From Microstegium vimineum (lineage: Eukaryota; Streptophyta; Magnoliopsida; Poales; Poaceae), in contig CM039126.1 in NCBI GenBank assembly GCA_022036555.1, positions 8,786,079-8,850,078 on the forward strand: 64,000 nt of DNA, written 5' to 3'. A program made the position numbers and the translations under genes. The notes beneath the pieces were generated by a model. That model did not search any database. It saw only the letters and a list, made by a program, of their open reading frames with translations, and was not told the DNA's origin. This document shows, in pieces, positions 33,944 to 45,633 of this stretch. Numbering within the stretch: the first letter of the stretch is position 1; the number at the start of each line of letters is the position of its first letter.

Positions 33944-34298
33944 TAGAATCTTTGGGGGTGGCGACGGCCTGCATGTACGTTGGATTGATGCGCTCATCGG
34001 AGTTTAGGCTCTGCCCTGGCACAATTTTTTTTAGTGGCAAAAACATGTCAGGCGTGCCAACGCCAATCATCCTGTCATCACCTCTTTCGTTGCCCTGTTT
34101 CGCGCTCTGCGTCTGACCGGTCAGACGTTGATTTTCTTTTTCAGAGAATGGTCAGAGGTTGGTTCATTGGAGTTCATTTACGGAGGGTGCAGCGTACGTG
34201 CTCCACCCAAATGAGCTGTGAGTGGCCACGAGCCAACGAAAATATTGGCCCCACACCTTTTCCTTTTTTTTTTATGATGAAAGCTCCCCCAATCTCAG

Positions 34299-34306
34299 TA
34301 TAAAAA
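34299..34306 (+). promoter_or_regulatory. TATA box of the 34.5-kb gene
   Basis: TATAAAAA, followed by 'gtggacaggcaaataaaaac', which is conserved in the paralogue at 43451 ('gtggataggcaaacgaaaaag'). The shared leader supports the promoter call. Confidence 0.75.
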
Positions 34307-34491
34307 CCAGTGGACAGGCAAATAAAAACCGATCAACTCCTTCCTCTCAAAAAAAAACAAACCGATCAACTCCTTCCTCTCAAAAAAAAAAAAGATTCAC
34401 TCCGAAACTATCTCCCTTCACTATTCTTCTTCAGTTGTTGGTCCTCTCCCATCAAATCCAAAAGAGAAGCGATCGCCACTCCCCTGCTGCC

Positions 34492-34872
34492 ATGGTTTCC
34501 CACGTCACGCTCACCATCCTCTTCGGCTACGCATCCGTCTTCTGGTGCCTCGACGTGCTTCCAGAGGCCAGCAAGATGCAGACGCCAAGGACTGCCTTCG
34601 TCGCGCGGCTCGCCGCGGGCGCTCTGCTGCCGGCCGTACTGGCCACGTTCGCCCTCACCTCGCTGCTCCTGTTCAGCCACGTCCGCGCGCTCGGCGGTGC
34701 GAACGCTGCGGCGGCCGCGGCCCGGCGTGGTCGTTTCCTGGACCGCCTCGCGAACGCGGCGCTGGCGGCGACGGCGACGGCTCTGCTCGCGGGCGCCGTG
34801 CTGCGGCTCAGTACCGGCGGTTACCTCGGCGGCGCCAACGACGTCGGGTGGCTCTGGTTCAGCGCCGAGTAA
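34492..34872 (+). CDS. small three-helix membrane protein, class A, 126 residues
   Basis: Function unknown. Single exon; the ATG (GCCATGG) was chosen because the paralogue at 43545 starts at the same codon and both share the leader and TATA box. Helices by inspection: 5-22 (VTLTILFGYASVFWCLDV), 41-62 (AAGALLPAVLATFALTSLLL) and 86-106 (LANAALAATATALLAGAVL). A positively charged, alanine-rich loop (residues 67-82) separates helices 2 and 3. The tail reads LGGANDVGWLWFSAE. The protein is mostly hydrophobic with an Arg/Lys-containing loop, so the second loop is probably cytosolic; this is inference. The nearest relative is the copy at 43545, with a more distant one at 17455. It looks like the intact reference copy of class A. 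Confidence 0.8.
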   Translation: MVSHVTLTILFGYASVFWCLDVLPEASKMQTPRTAFVARLAAGALLPAVLATFALTSLLLFSHVRALGGANAAAAAARRGRFLDRLANAALAATATALLAGAVLRLSTGGYLGGANDVGWLWFSAE

Positions 34873-36088
34873 AGAACCGCCCTCCCTTTGTACGGGTAGT
34901 TAGGCCGTAGGCGCCCCTAGTCCTACAGGCTACAGGCTAGCTAGTACAGCAGCAGCCACGAGACCGTTTCGTCTGTTTTGTCCTTCAGCTCCACGCTGCG
35001 TGTCTTCCGTCTTTCCCTGGCTACCCGCTACGTACCTTGCAGCACTGCAGCTGCTACTGCTACTTTCTTCTTATTTTGCTTCCCTTCTCCACACTCTTAA
35101 ATTTTCCATCAATTGTTTCTTTTGCTCCTATTTTTTTTCCCTTGACCTAGCTAGAATCCATATGTTACAGTTATAAAGTATTTATTTTTCGTCTGTTTCA
35201 GACTTTTCTCTTCTCTGTCTATCTGTATAAACATTCAAAGCCCAATCTGGTGCGGTTCAGATTACTTCTTTGCAATGGTTTTTATTTTTTTTCTTTATTT
35301 TCTTATAAAAAAGAAATATAGGGGTTTCAAGTCTACAGTAATCAGCATTTATAGTAAGAAACAACATTAGTACTATTCAGGAATCAGGAACACGAATAAT
35401 AATGAGGGCACTAGTATTGCTACAGTAGATAGTCAAGTCCACAACATTTATTTATTTAGGTACGCTGGACAAAGATTCTCCTTTGTCGATGATCTAGCCT
35501 TATCTGAATGATACGTACTACTGTAGCCCACATGTTGGCCGACACAGCTCAGCAAAAGTCTGCTGAAAACGACACATGCATATAATAAATAAAATTAACA
35601 AAGAAACAAAAGCGGCAATCTCCCTCCACTCTCCACGGATGCGCTCAAAGAAAGGAATTAGGTATTCTTTTTTTTTCTTTTCCTCTCTCTCCACGACGAC
35701 CTTTAACCGTTTAACAACGTTGTTTATTTTATTGTTTAACAACGTTGTTTATTTTATTTTTTTGAGATGATGACAGGTACTATAGATGAAGAAAATTATC
35801 TGAATCTGTCACTGATTGCAGTGTGGTGCGCTGGTGTGGCTGCGTCACAGAACGTGCGAGTGATGAACAAGTACTACTAATATAAATCTATAATGCTACA
35901 GTAGAAAACATGTGGACCAAGACTGTTTTACAGGATCACGTCCATCGTACACAACGCTGGCATTTGATAGCGAGGGTGCAGTGGGAGCCTGGACCTGGAC
36001 CGGCCGGTAACGACTGACGACGCGGCCCCGCCAGGCCGCCACGCAATCTGTGTTGTTGGCCTAGCTGCCGCAGCCCACATCCTACCTT

Positions 36089-36238
36089 TTTTTTTTGACC
36101 GAAGTCAGCAGGGGAACCCCAACCTATTTTTTAATTTTTTTTATTCTAGACCTATAAATCCACTCCCACATGGAGTCAAACCCAGGCCTGCTGGATGCTA
36201 CTCAGGTGCTCTAACCACTAGACTAGAGCCCCTTTGGC
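36089..36238 (-). mobile_element. tRNA-derived SINE, 150 bp, perfect 16-bp target duplication
   Basis: On the minus strand the head contains TGGTTAGAGCACC (box A) and GGTTTGACTCC (box B). The body ends 'ggggttcccctgctgac' and an A-run (T-run at 36089-36096 on the plus strand). The 16-bp repeat 'gcccacatcctacctt' flanks it at 36073-36088 and 36239-36254 without mismatch, indicating recent insertion. Confidence 0.93.
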
Positions 36239-36379
36239 GCCCACATCCTACCTTGTGCGTATCTAGATAAATACGCTAGGATAAGATTGCATGCAATAAG
36301 AAACTCACTCATTATTCTTCTTCTAATTGTGGATTCACTCATTATTCTTCTTCTAATTGTGGATATAAATTATCGCATA

Positions 36380-36659
36380 CTCCCTCCGTCCCAAAAAAAA
36401 AGAGTCGCTATGAGAATCGTGCTAGTCAAACTTTTCTCAACTTTGACTGAGTTTGTAGAAAATATTTACAACATTTATATCTCAAAATAAGTTTATTATA
36501 AAAATATATTCAAAGATGTATCTAATGATACTAATTAAGTACCATAAATATTAATATTTTATAAAATATAGTTGGTCAAAGTTAAATTCTGTTGACTTTT
36601 TAGAAAGTGAGAATGACTTTTTTTTGGAGGGGGGGGGGGGAGGGGGGGGACAGAGAGAG
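36380..36659. mobile_element. Stowaway MITE, 280 bp
   Basis: TA on both sides (36378-36379 and 36660-36661). Left end CTCCCTCCGTCCCAAAA; right complement CTCTCTCTGTCCCCCCC. A G-run lies inside the right end. Confidence 0.88.
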
Positions 36660-38427
36660 TATACCAACACTACGACCACCCATGACCCATGAGGCCAGGC
36701 CATGACCTATTCCATGCGAGAATCCATGACCCGGGGATAGGCCAGGGCAACGTACTAGGAAAATAAAGGAAGGCCGCCCGCCGCCAGTGTTGAATACTAT
36801 GCCAAGACCATTCATACGACTATCTCTCGGCAGCATTCACATTGCCTGCCTGCCTGCCTTCATCCACAAGGAACGGGAAGACGTCACACGACAGCTGTTG
36901 AGTTTGCGCTTTTAATTTGCAGGGACCAGCTCAATCAATTTACATGCGTCGCAGGGCGGTTGGTTGGATTTGGTCATTCTCTTGTAATCAAGTCCCATTG
37001 CCGTACTCCTGAATCCTGGTGACCTCTCGTCACGTCCATGCGTCCAATGTACGTAGTACAGTACTGTAGTACGTAGAGCAATCCCACATCTAGGCAGGCA
37101 TCGCTTCATGCCTTTCATCGGACCATGCAGGTCCCAGCTCCCAAGAAAGATCCTCATCAGCACTACCAGTCGCAAGCGTCCACGCGGCAAACACGCATCG
37201 GCAGTCGGCACAGACCGAGGCGCCGGTGGGCTCACCGCTCTCCCGTGGCTTGTGGGCCTTCGCTTACTGTTGAGTCGTGGGCTGCTATTTTTTTTTGGAC
37301 AATGGACTTTGGATGGGCTATGCTGAATCCTTGAATGTAGGAAAAAAGAAGTCCTTTTGCACTCGACTTTTTGCGATACACAGATACTTATCTGAATCTA
37401 AAAAATCAGTCGTTTTTTTAAAAAAAAGATTCGCTTCAAATTTTTAAAATCATTTGTTTTTTACATGTTGGACGATTCTGGTGACGGCTTTTACTGACGT
37501 CACACGTCAATCGTCCTAGGTGCGTTTAAAGTTTAGTGGTAAATCGGACTAAAAATATTTTGATAAGTTATTCCAATGATATGAATGAAGTTGATATGAT
37601 TAGCAATATTACAATTCATTAGAAAATAAAATTCACCATTATATATCATTAGTAATATTTTGAAAAGAATATAATATATTTTTATGTTTTCAAATAGTTT
37701 AATCGATGAATATTTAGTACAGTAATAATGAATTCATATCATTTGCAATTGTAATTTGTCATAGACAGATATAATTTTAAGTTCTACTAGTTGGTTTCAC
37801 CGGGTCAATTGTTCTTCATAGATCATCAATAACGTAATAAGATATATTTAAATTTATTATTAAAATACAAATTTAAACCAGATATATTAAAAAAAAGATA
37901 ATAAAAGAAAGGAATTCGCAAACATCTACTCCGTATTTAGCATCACATCAAAACTAAAATCGGATACAAATACGCATCAACTTTTTATTTTATCAGATAC
38001 GGTTCGTTTGAATCTCCGGCCATCCCGTGCGACGGTGCGAGTTTCGTTGCGGCTGGGCCTACGCCCGGACTGACACACTAACGAGTCAGCGACGGCGACA
38101 TGCGCGGCACATCGCTTTTGTCCAAGGGATTCGTCGGTGCGTGCTAGGCCGGGATGAGGGAACATGTCAAAAAATGAGAGGTCCCCTGGACCCTGGTGCG
38201 CATCTATCGCGATCGCTTGTGGGTTGTGGCTGTGGGCGTCCCTGTCCGGGCATGGCGTGGCGTGGCGTGGCGTGGCTCGTCTGGCCGGCTGCCGGCTGCG
38301 CTCGCGCTGCTGGTAGTTGCGAGTCAGCAACGCCGGGACGTGGCACAGGCAAATCAGGCATTTTCCCGTCTCCTTACAAATGCAGCATCATGGATTGGGT
38401 TGCTAACCCGCCCCGTTATGAGCGCTG

Positions 38428-38436
38428 TATATAAAA
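38428..38436 (+). promoter_or_regulatory. TATA box of the 38.9-kb gene
   Basis: TATATAAAA, just after 'aacccgccccgttatgagcg', a phrase conserved upstream of the paralogue (58745-58765, 'aacccgccccgttacgagcg'). The leader to the ATG would be about 400 bp. Confidence 0.55.
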
Positions 38437-38869
38437 TCGTCAACCGTGAAGTGTTTCCTTACTCCAAGTGTCTCTGCAGTTTAGCCATTCTCCACATACT
38501 ACTGCACACCCACTACTGATTTCTCCTCGTTTCTTCGCCTGATTTCCTACGGCTACTTCTTCAGCAGGAAGCGTAGCAGGATCCCATGCGTCCTGCTACT
38601 GTGCTACATACCAGAAACCTCTCTTTCTTTATTACGCTGTTTCTTCCTTTTTCATCTGTCTCCGCTCCGGCGGCGAAGGTTCCGAAGGTGTTTTATAACT
38701 TCACAACTTGCCGGAAATCACGGCCTTCCTCCTCCTTGATCTACCGCCGTTCTGAGTTGCACCTCCTTGTTCTGTTGGATGCTCTCAACAAATCCCATTT
38801 GCTTGCTCCCATCTTGACCATAATTACTCTGTTCCGATTCTTTGGCTAAACAAACAGTTGTCCAACGCA

Positions 38870-39160
38870 ATGGTTTCCCTCTTGGATGTGACCACGTCTC
38901 TGCTCTGCTTCACCGTCGCCGGCCTCCACGTCCTTGATTACCTTCTCGCCATCTCCCCGCGCAACCCGCCGGCGAGTGCCGTCGTGCTCCTTGCCCTTCC
39001 TACGGCTTACTACTTCACTGGTGTCACCCTTGTTTACCTCCAAACCGCGATGGCGCGGGTGTCGCCCGTTGCTTTGAGGCTGCTCACCGCCACGGCATGT
39101 GTCCTGCTTCTCCTTGCTGCCATCATCATGCCGCTCGCGCCTTGGCTGCTCAGTATCTGA
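38870..39160 (+). CDS. small three-helix membrane protein, class B, 96 residues
   Basis: Function unknown. Single exon from MVSLLDVTTSLLCF to a TGA. The start was chosen by conservation with 59235, where the same ATG and upstream 'aacaaac...caatgg' occur. Helices: 5-27 (LDVTTSLLCFTVAGLHVLDY), 36-59 (VVLLALPTAYYFTGVTLVYL) and 68-93 (LRLLTATACVLLLLAAIIM). Loops are very short (SPRNPPA; AMARVSP). The tail PWLLSI closes the protein. The gene lies about 4 kb downstream of the class A gene at 34492 in the same orientation. It shares with class A the MVS start, three helices and total size, but little direct identity, so common origin of the two classes is only a suggestion. Confidence 0.8.
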   Translation: MVSLLDVTTSLLCFTVAGLHVLDYLLAISPRNPPASAVVLLALPTAYYFTGVTLVYLQTAMARVSPVALRLLTATACVLLLLAAIIMPLAPWLLSI

Positions 39161-39809
39161 GCACTCTGTCAAGCTGCGGGAAGAAGAGATCGTTTACTTT
39201 GGAGAGAAAATTTTAGTATTTTCACGTTATGAGTGAATCCAATCTATAGTGTGATGTGATAAAGTACTTATGTGCTTGTGAGATCTCTATGCAAAAATAA
39301 GGTGTGGGTCACGATGTGGTTTACCGAACCTGTAGTGTGAGTCCTGATTAAGTCATCTCGGCATGTATAGTATGGATCATTTTCCTCATTTCTTTCTCGG
39401 TGTGATTGTGTGAAAGAAGATGAAAATAAGCATCTGTACGTCTGTGAGGACATTGTCGATATTTGTCCAATCTCCGATGCATGTATGTGCATAATATTTA
39501 TGTAATTCAATTCATGTGTGTAAACTTCACTTGTACTTACTGAGTTGTACTCTACTGATATGTTTTTTTTTAAAAAAATATCTACTTATAATTATGTTGA
39601 GTGTCTCTTTCGGGCACTTGGTTCTTGCCACCCAGATAATCATCGCTGCAGAGCATAACGGAGTGCACTGAACCAGCATGTACTTCAAGTTACTACGGAG
39701 AAAAAAACATAGCTGCATCCTCATTTGTAAAGAAGAATTGTTTCTAGCTAGGAATCAAACGGCTTAAAAAAAAGGTGTAAATGGTATGTTCTTCTCCCTG
39801 ATTTCATTA

Positions 39810-40012
39810 CTGGTCTGTTTGGTTTAACCCACTAAAGTTTAGTGGTTCCTAAAGTTTGGTTCCACACAATAAAACACATGTCTCATGTACACTTTAGTCA
39901 CTTTAACTACTTTTTTGTGACTAAAAACCCCTAAACTTTAGTCAAGGTATTTAACATTTTAGGGATTAAAGTGACTAAAGTTTAATTTAGTGACCCCTAA
40001 TCAAACATACCC
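39810..40012. mobile_element. Tourist-like MITE, 203 bp, TTA target duplication
   Basis: Left end CTGGTCTGTTTGGTT; right complement GGGTATGTTTGATT. TTA flanks at 39807-39809 and 40013-40015. The paralogous block at about 50025-50050 reads 'gatttcattccttatcgatg' without the insert, giving a natural empty site. Confidence 0.8.
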
Positions 40013-40335
40013 TTATCGATGAAGAAGCTAAGCATCTTTGGGAGTTTGGGTGGCCCGCTGGATTTTAGCGATGGTTCCTATCGACGTTAAATTAAAATCA
40101 CGGTAACTAGTTATCGGTATGTGGGTCCTTGCTCTGTCAGGCCCATGTGTCAGTAGAAAAAAAGGGCCCAGGAATCCAAGAAGCTTCTGCAATGTTAGGA
40201 CGAAAGTACGGCCAAGCAGGATTTTATATGGCTTATAAAAAAAAAGAGGTAGGAGTGTTTATACAAGAGGGAAGGAGGTTCGAGGATGGAAAACTCATCT
40301 GTCAAGACACCACGATATGAGTCGTATCCACATTA

Positions 40336-40464
40336 GGCCGTGTTTGGATGCGTATGTATTGACCTCAAACCACATGAATTTAGAGTGGATTAGAGTGTAT
40401 ATTAATTCAAATACACTCCAACCCATGTAGCTTGAGGGAGATACATGTACATCCAAACAAGGTC
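40336..40464. mobile_element. Tourist-like MITE, 129 bp
   Basis: Left GGCCGTGTTTGGATG; right complement GACCTTGTTTGGATG. TTA flanks at 40333-40335 and 40465-40467. Same family and same length as 56111-56239. Confidence 0.85.
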
Positions 40465-40479
40465 TTACGTGGCTGTACG

Positions 40480-41365
40480 GTGAGTTCTCAACTGTCCTTC
40501 TGTTTTAGTTTCCTTTAAAATTCCAAAACTTTACAAGATTCTCCATTATATCGAATCTTTGAACGCATACATGGAGTATTAATTATAGATAAAAAAATAT
40601 AACATAGTTTATTTGTAATATACGGTACGAATCTTTTGAGTCGAGTTACTTCATAGTTGGACAATAATTATTAAATAAAGTCAAAAGTGTTATAGTGTCA
40701 AAATTCTAAAAGTTTACATAACTAAACAGTGAATTACCAAATATGCGAATGGAATAAAGGAAAGTGTCAGCAGTTAATGCTAGCTAGCTGTTGACTTCGC
40801 GGGCGTCATCCCCACTGCCCGTGCACTCTTCTTTTTCTAGATTTTTTTTATAATTTCTTTCTAGACTTGATCGACATGGGAGACGAGAACAAAGCAGCGC
40901 AGTCGTGCAAGCACTGCACTCTCACTAATCAACAGCTGGCCAAGTTCTAATTGACTGATTAGTTCGCTCCATGATTCCATCTGTGGTGTGTTTTTGTGCA
41001 CCTATAAGGTTTTGGTAAGATCTTTGATGATTAGGGAGGTGAGAAGAATCAAGCCGTCAAATTTTGCGGTGGAGTTTAGTGTTATCTCTACATTTAAACA
41101 TGTTTTGATAGTGAATGTGTAGGAACTGAGACGGACGGATGGTGATGTATGATGCAGAGAGATTATGGCAAGAGACAATTTATTTAAGCAATGGAAAGTT
41201 TCAGTGAATGTTCAAATGGCATGTTATTAGCAGGCACATCAAATGGTGCCATTCATTTAAGGGATGCTGGAGAAGCTGTTAAGAACTTTTTTAGCATCAT
41301 TTGGCAGGTGTTTTGCACACAAAAAAATATGCTCTAGCAAGATCTCTACTCGATCCCCAAAATAT
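40480..41365. other. intergenic, no gene recognised
   Basis: AT-rich. No open frame with coding character. Confidence 0.4.
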
Positions 41366-41371
41366 GGTTAA

Positions 41372-41577
41372 GGGCACTCAAAATGCAGACTCTATCATAG
41401 AGTCTAAACCTATTTATTACCTCGAATATTGTGGACTTAGAATCTAAATAAGACTTGGAGTCTTGTTTTTTCACCCTCTCTCTTCAATAAATATACCGTC
41501 ACATCAGCAAAATATCATAAATAAATGGTAATATATAATCTTGGACTCTATGATAGAGTCTTGCACTGTGAGTGTCC
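41372..41577. mobile_element. MITE, 206 bp, with long inverted ends
   Basis: Left GGGCACTCAAAATGC followed by 'agactctatcatagagtc'; right complement GGACACTCACAGTGC followed by 'aagactctatcatagagtc'. TAA flanks (41369-41371 and 41578-41580). Confidence 0.82.
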
Positions 41578-42091
41578 TAAACACCAAAAGCTATCCTCCA
41601 GACACCATTCCCGTGGGCTCTTGATCTAGCCCAAAAACGGTAGTTTCTGATTGATTTTTCCCGCACACATGAAGTGTACCCTCGGTCACCCCTCCCCCTG
41701 GCTCACTGCCCAATTTTCCCACCGTGCGCCGCTAGGGATTGCAGCCCCGGCGGTGCGTACTCGCATGGCCCCTGCGACTCCTCGATGACGCATAGTCCAT
41801 CTCTTAGCCCCTGCGACTCCACAATGGCGCGAACTCGTCCAACACTCATGACGCCAGCACCATGCTCCCCTGTCCCCTTCTCGCGTACCTACACCACACT
41901 AACGGACCCTCCCCGTCGGTTTCTCACGCGCTCCTAACCGCTCGTACACACGTGCCGCCGAATCTACTGAGGAAGACAAGCGCTGAGGAAGATCGGCTCT
42001 GTCCGCTCCTGCTATCTTCCCCACTGCACTCCATTCGAGGCAGCCGCATGGTCCTACAAGATTTTGGGGCAAGAATATTTTATGTCACATA

Positions 42092-42322
42092 TTGACAGCA
42101 TGTGTGGTCTTGCATAATATGATAACTGAGAATGAGAGAGATGGTGATAATGTTTGGGGATATGATCAAGATGGGGGTGAGGAGTTGAGGCAGTTAAAAT
42201 ACCAACGCCGCAATCCAAATGTGATGTCTGAGTTTCTCAGGATAGGAGATTGAAGATAAAGAAGGACATAAGAAACTCTGAAACAATCTTGTGGAGCATT
42301 TGTGGGCATGACATGGCGTAAA
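42092..42322 (+). pseudogene. PIF/Harbinger nuclease (DDE_Tnp_4 type) C-terminal fragment
   Basis: Too short and broken for a long open frame. Translation from 42099 gives ACVVLHNMITENERDGDNVW, the conserved segment at the C-terminal end of Harbinger-type transposases, continuing to MSEFLRIGD before a stop. A shifted frame then reads EDKEGHKKLRNNLVEHLWAW, the typical last helix. The core catalytic domain is missing. Upstream (41660-42060) is GC-rich sequence without a recognised match. This is a relic of the class of enzyme that mobilises the Tourist-like MITEs nearby. Confidence 0.7.
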
Positions 42323-42512
42323 CTAATTGTCTTGTTCAACTTTATTTTTCATGATTATGTTATTTGATTAGCAAACATGTTACCGATTATGTTGTGATCG
42401 ACTATCATAAATTCAGACCAAATTTGTGTTTAGATTTAAATTTAAACATTCATATTTTTATTTATAATTTTAGGTATACTGCTTTTATAGTTATAGTTTA
42501 AATAAATTATTA

Positions 42513-42735
42513 CTCCCTCCATCCTAAATTATAATTCATTCAAAGAATCTTGGAGAGTCAAAATATTTTAAGTTTGACTAAATTTATATGATAATATAAT
42601 AATATTTAAGATGTCAACTAAGTATCATTATATTTTTATAATATGTCTATGTGATGTCATAAATCTTTATAACTTTTTCTACAATTTTAATCAAATTTAA
42701 GATGTTTTGAGTCTCCAAAGTTTCTTGATGATTAC
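42513..42735. mobile_element. Stowaway MITE, right end degraded
   Basis: Left end CTCCCTCCATCCTAAATTAT follows TA at 42511-42512. Family-typical interior, but no matching right terminus was found. Confidence 0.6.
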
Positions 42736-43423
42736 ATCGACAATTTGATTTTGAAATGACACTGCTAGATGAGGGAACTACACTAGTGGCATGAAATCAT
42801 TAGTGTATTAAAGGCAGGACCAGCACATGAATCGGTGGCAATTGCAAGCCGTTTCTTCTTGAAAAAAAAGGGAACTGATCTGTACCTGTATTTACCGGTA
42901 TACTCCTATCTTATCTCGGAAAATGTGGGTTGTGGGGCCAAGGACTCAGAGACAAGGAAGGAACCGTCACCATATTTTTTTTATGCCACACGCCAGAAAT
43001 GGATAAAATAATTAGTGCCACACGCCACAAATAGATAAAATAAAGTTCCTTTGTTCCATTTCCACTCCATTTCACAAGCGCGTAGGCCTACTGTTTGCAC
43101 GGTCGGAGGAGGGCGCTGGGCGCATGCCAAGCTCTGGGCCTCTAGATTCGCTGCCTTCGCACAAAGATATTTTGTGGCGGCAACATCCCCCGCGTTTCAT
43201 GGTCGCGGTTCGCTTTTCACACTGTCCAGTTGTCCTCCACTCATTTCGCGCGCGCTCTCTCACTGTCATCACTGTGTCACACACACACGCAAGCAAGAAT
43301 CGGCGAGTGTGCTCCAAATGAGACGAGTCCACGAGCCAACGAGCTTTGGTTGGTCCACGCCTCTTTTCCTTTGAAAGCTCCCCCTGCCCAATCACGTAGA
43401 GTAATCCTGGCCGTCCGCTCTCC

Positions 43424-43429
43424 TATAAA
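43424..43429 (+). promoter_or_regulatory. TATA box of the 43.5-kb gene
   Basis: TATAAA at the position equivalent to 34299, relative to the conserved leader. Confidence 0.7.
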
Positions 43430-43544
43430 CAGCCCCATCTGGCACTCGCAGTGGATAGGCAAACGAAAAAGATCTATCACTCTGTCCCAAACTACTGTTT
43501 CCATTCAACCAATCCAAAAGAGAATCGACCCCTGCGCCATTGCC

Positions 43545-43883
43545 ATGGTCTCCCACGTCACGCTCACCATCGTCTTCGGCTACGCAGCCGCCTTCTGGTG
43601 CCTCGACGCCCTTTCAGAACCAGAGGCCAGCAAGATGATCCAGGCCTCAAGGAGGAGCGCCTCGTTCCCGGGGCTCGCCGCGGCTGCTTTGCTGCCGGCC
43701 GTGCTGGCCACCTTCGGCCTCACGTCGCTGCTCCTGTTCGCCCACGTTCGCGGAGCGGACGCTGCGGCGGCGGCCTGGCGGAGTCGTCTCCTGGACCGCC
43801 TCGCGAACGCGACGCTGGCAGCGGCGACGGCGTCGGTTCTGCTTGCGGGTGCCGTGCTGCGGCTCCGTGCCCACGGCTACTGA
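43545..43883 (+). CDS. small three-helix membrane protein, class A, 112 residues, C-terminally truncated copy
   Basis: Function unknown. Closely related to 34492, with the same start (MVSHVTLTIVFGYAAAFWCL), the same EASKM after helix 1, helix 2 (LLPAVLATFGLTSLLLFAHV) and helix 3 (LLDRLANATLAAATASVLLA). It ends RAHGY with a TGA. The bases after the stop still encode, in another frame, IGGADDIGWLWL, matching the GGANDVGWLWF tail of the paralogue, so a small indel right at 43880-43885 cut off the last 14 or so residues. All three helices are untouched, so the protein may remain functional. Promoter and 3' flank are also conserved with the 34.5-kb copy (to about 44380). Confidence 0.75.
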   Translation: MVSHVTLTIVFGYAAAFWCLDALSEPEASKMIQASRRSASFPGLAAAALLPAVLATFGLTSLLLFAHVRGADAAAAAWRSRLLDRLANATLAAATASVLLAGAVLRLRAHGY

Positions 43884-44574
43884 TCGGCGGCGCCGACGAC
43901 ATCGGGTGGCTCTGGCTCTGACGTTATTAGAACCCAAGGTCGCGTACATATGTCTGTGTTTTGTGATGCTTATTTTTCTACTTAATTGTGTACACCACCA
44001 GCAGCAGCAATTAGGAATCCATGTCGTCAAAGTGCTGCATAGATCATGTGCCGGTTCTGTTCTTCATTATTCCGCTGGTTATTTTGCTTCCTTCTCAACA
44101 CACGATTTTTCCATTAAATGTTTCCTTTTGATCCTATTTTTCCCTTGAACTATAGTAGCTAGAATCTATTTATGTTCTAGATATACCTTTTTTTTTACAG
44201 AAGATATACCTTATTTTTATCTGTTTCATTCACACGTTTCTCTTCTTCCTACTACTAAACGTTCCAAGCCCAATCTCATGATTGGGCCATCTGCTGGTGC
44301 GGGGTTCAGATAACTTCTTTGCAATAGTTTTTTATTTTATTTCTTTTTTAAAAAGTAATCGGGTTTTCAAGGCTTCAGTAATCAATGGTTGGCATCTTTT
44401 CGGAAGTCGGAACGCATGAATTCCATATGGTTTATGCAGAATTTTCATAGGAAAAATGTAGAAAACAGAAAAAACTCATGTTCCATAGCAAGTTTATTGT
44501 ATGTTATACCTTTGACAAAATAATATTCATTCGTTTCGAATTATAAGGCGTTTTAGTTTTTCTAGATTTATAAT

Positions 44575-45633
44575 TTGGGTGCAGATAAGACATGGAATAT
44601 TGAATTCGGGCCTTACCATTTTTGGTAAAAAATACATTACTATATTACTTTTTCGGCAAGTTGCTAATCACGCTAGCTTTGTTAGTGCACGGAAGAAAAT
44701 TTCCCGCCGGCTTGCACAGCTCAGCCCCCAAAAACAGGCCACGGTTTATGGAAAAATAGACAAATCAGGCCCAAACATATGCTTTTAGAGATTGTATGTA
44801 TACTGACAATGTATTGAGATAAAAACACATCTAAGAAAAGAACACATTTGCATTTGCAATTTTCTAGAGCACGACATTATACATCCAGTCCCAAGAAAAA
44901 ATCACACATTTCTGTATCTTCTTTGTACATGGCTTGCGTCTTGTTTCTCTGTACATGACATGCATCCTGAATGTTAAAAATGAAGACAACATGTGTCATT
45001 GATGGATGGAGATAAAAAATGATACATATGTTAAAAAATAAAAACCTTATATTGCCTAATTAGAAGACAATTATTGTCTGAAAGTAGCAGTACTATTGCT
45101 TAATTGAGGTGCCTATGTTGCACAAATCAGTATTGTTCTTGATGCCTTGTGTTAAAAACAAAAATCACTACACTAACACATTGTTTTTTCATTGTAGGCG
45201 AACAATAGCACAAGCATCATAGACTTGAATAATGGTCCACCAGAATTTAACTATGATTTCCTAGATCCAATGTTTCAAGAACCAATAGATACAACTGACT
45301 AATATTTGCACTCAACAACTACCAAACCAATAGGATTCCATGCCTACTGTATCTGAAAGCAAGCTATCGCTTGAAAAAACAAGGATAGAGAATATTCTTG
45401 GAGCCTCTATTGGTGATGAGCAGATAATGTTGTAGTGGATTGCATTTCCTTAGGCAATTTAAGTGTTATCCATTAGGCAACAATGTCTTCTTAAATAAGT
45501 AATTTAGCCTATTCTTACTGGTCAAAAGGCCATCACATTGTGATAAACAAACATGGTGATACACAGAACTGTAAGCATGAAAAACTAATGAATGCAACCC
45601 GAATTCAATATTCCATGTCTTATCTGCACCCAA
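44575..45633. repeat. 36-bp perfect inverted repeats about 1 kb apart
   Basis: 44575-44610 (core 'gcagataagacatggaatat') is the exact complement of 45598-45633. Just outside the left arm is Stowaway-like text ('cgaattataaggcgttttag'). The pair may be the arms of a larger fold-back element or two opposed copies of a repeat. The enclosed sequence has only short coding-like stretches near 45200-45300. Confidence 0.7.

Larger units (their letters stand above)
34197..40300 (+). repeat. duplicated block 1 (reference copy of the local segmental duplication)
   Basis: Contains the class A gene (34492) and class B gene (38870). Portions recur elsewhere in the same orientation: 34197-35300 at 43308-44380; 35640-35835 at 49780-49925; about 36780-38440 at 57255-58770; 38640-39180 at 58930-59560; 39365-39500 at 59945-60110; and 39700-40260 near 49960-50160, 51595-51720 and 60215-60510. 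Similarity is patchy because of indels and MITE insertions. Confidence 0.8.
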
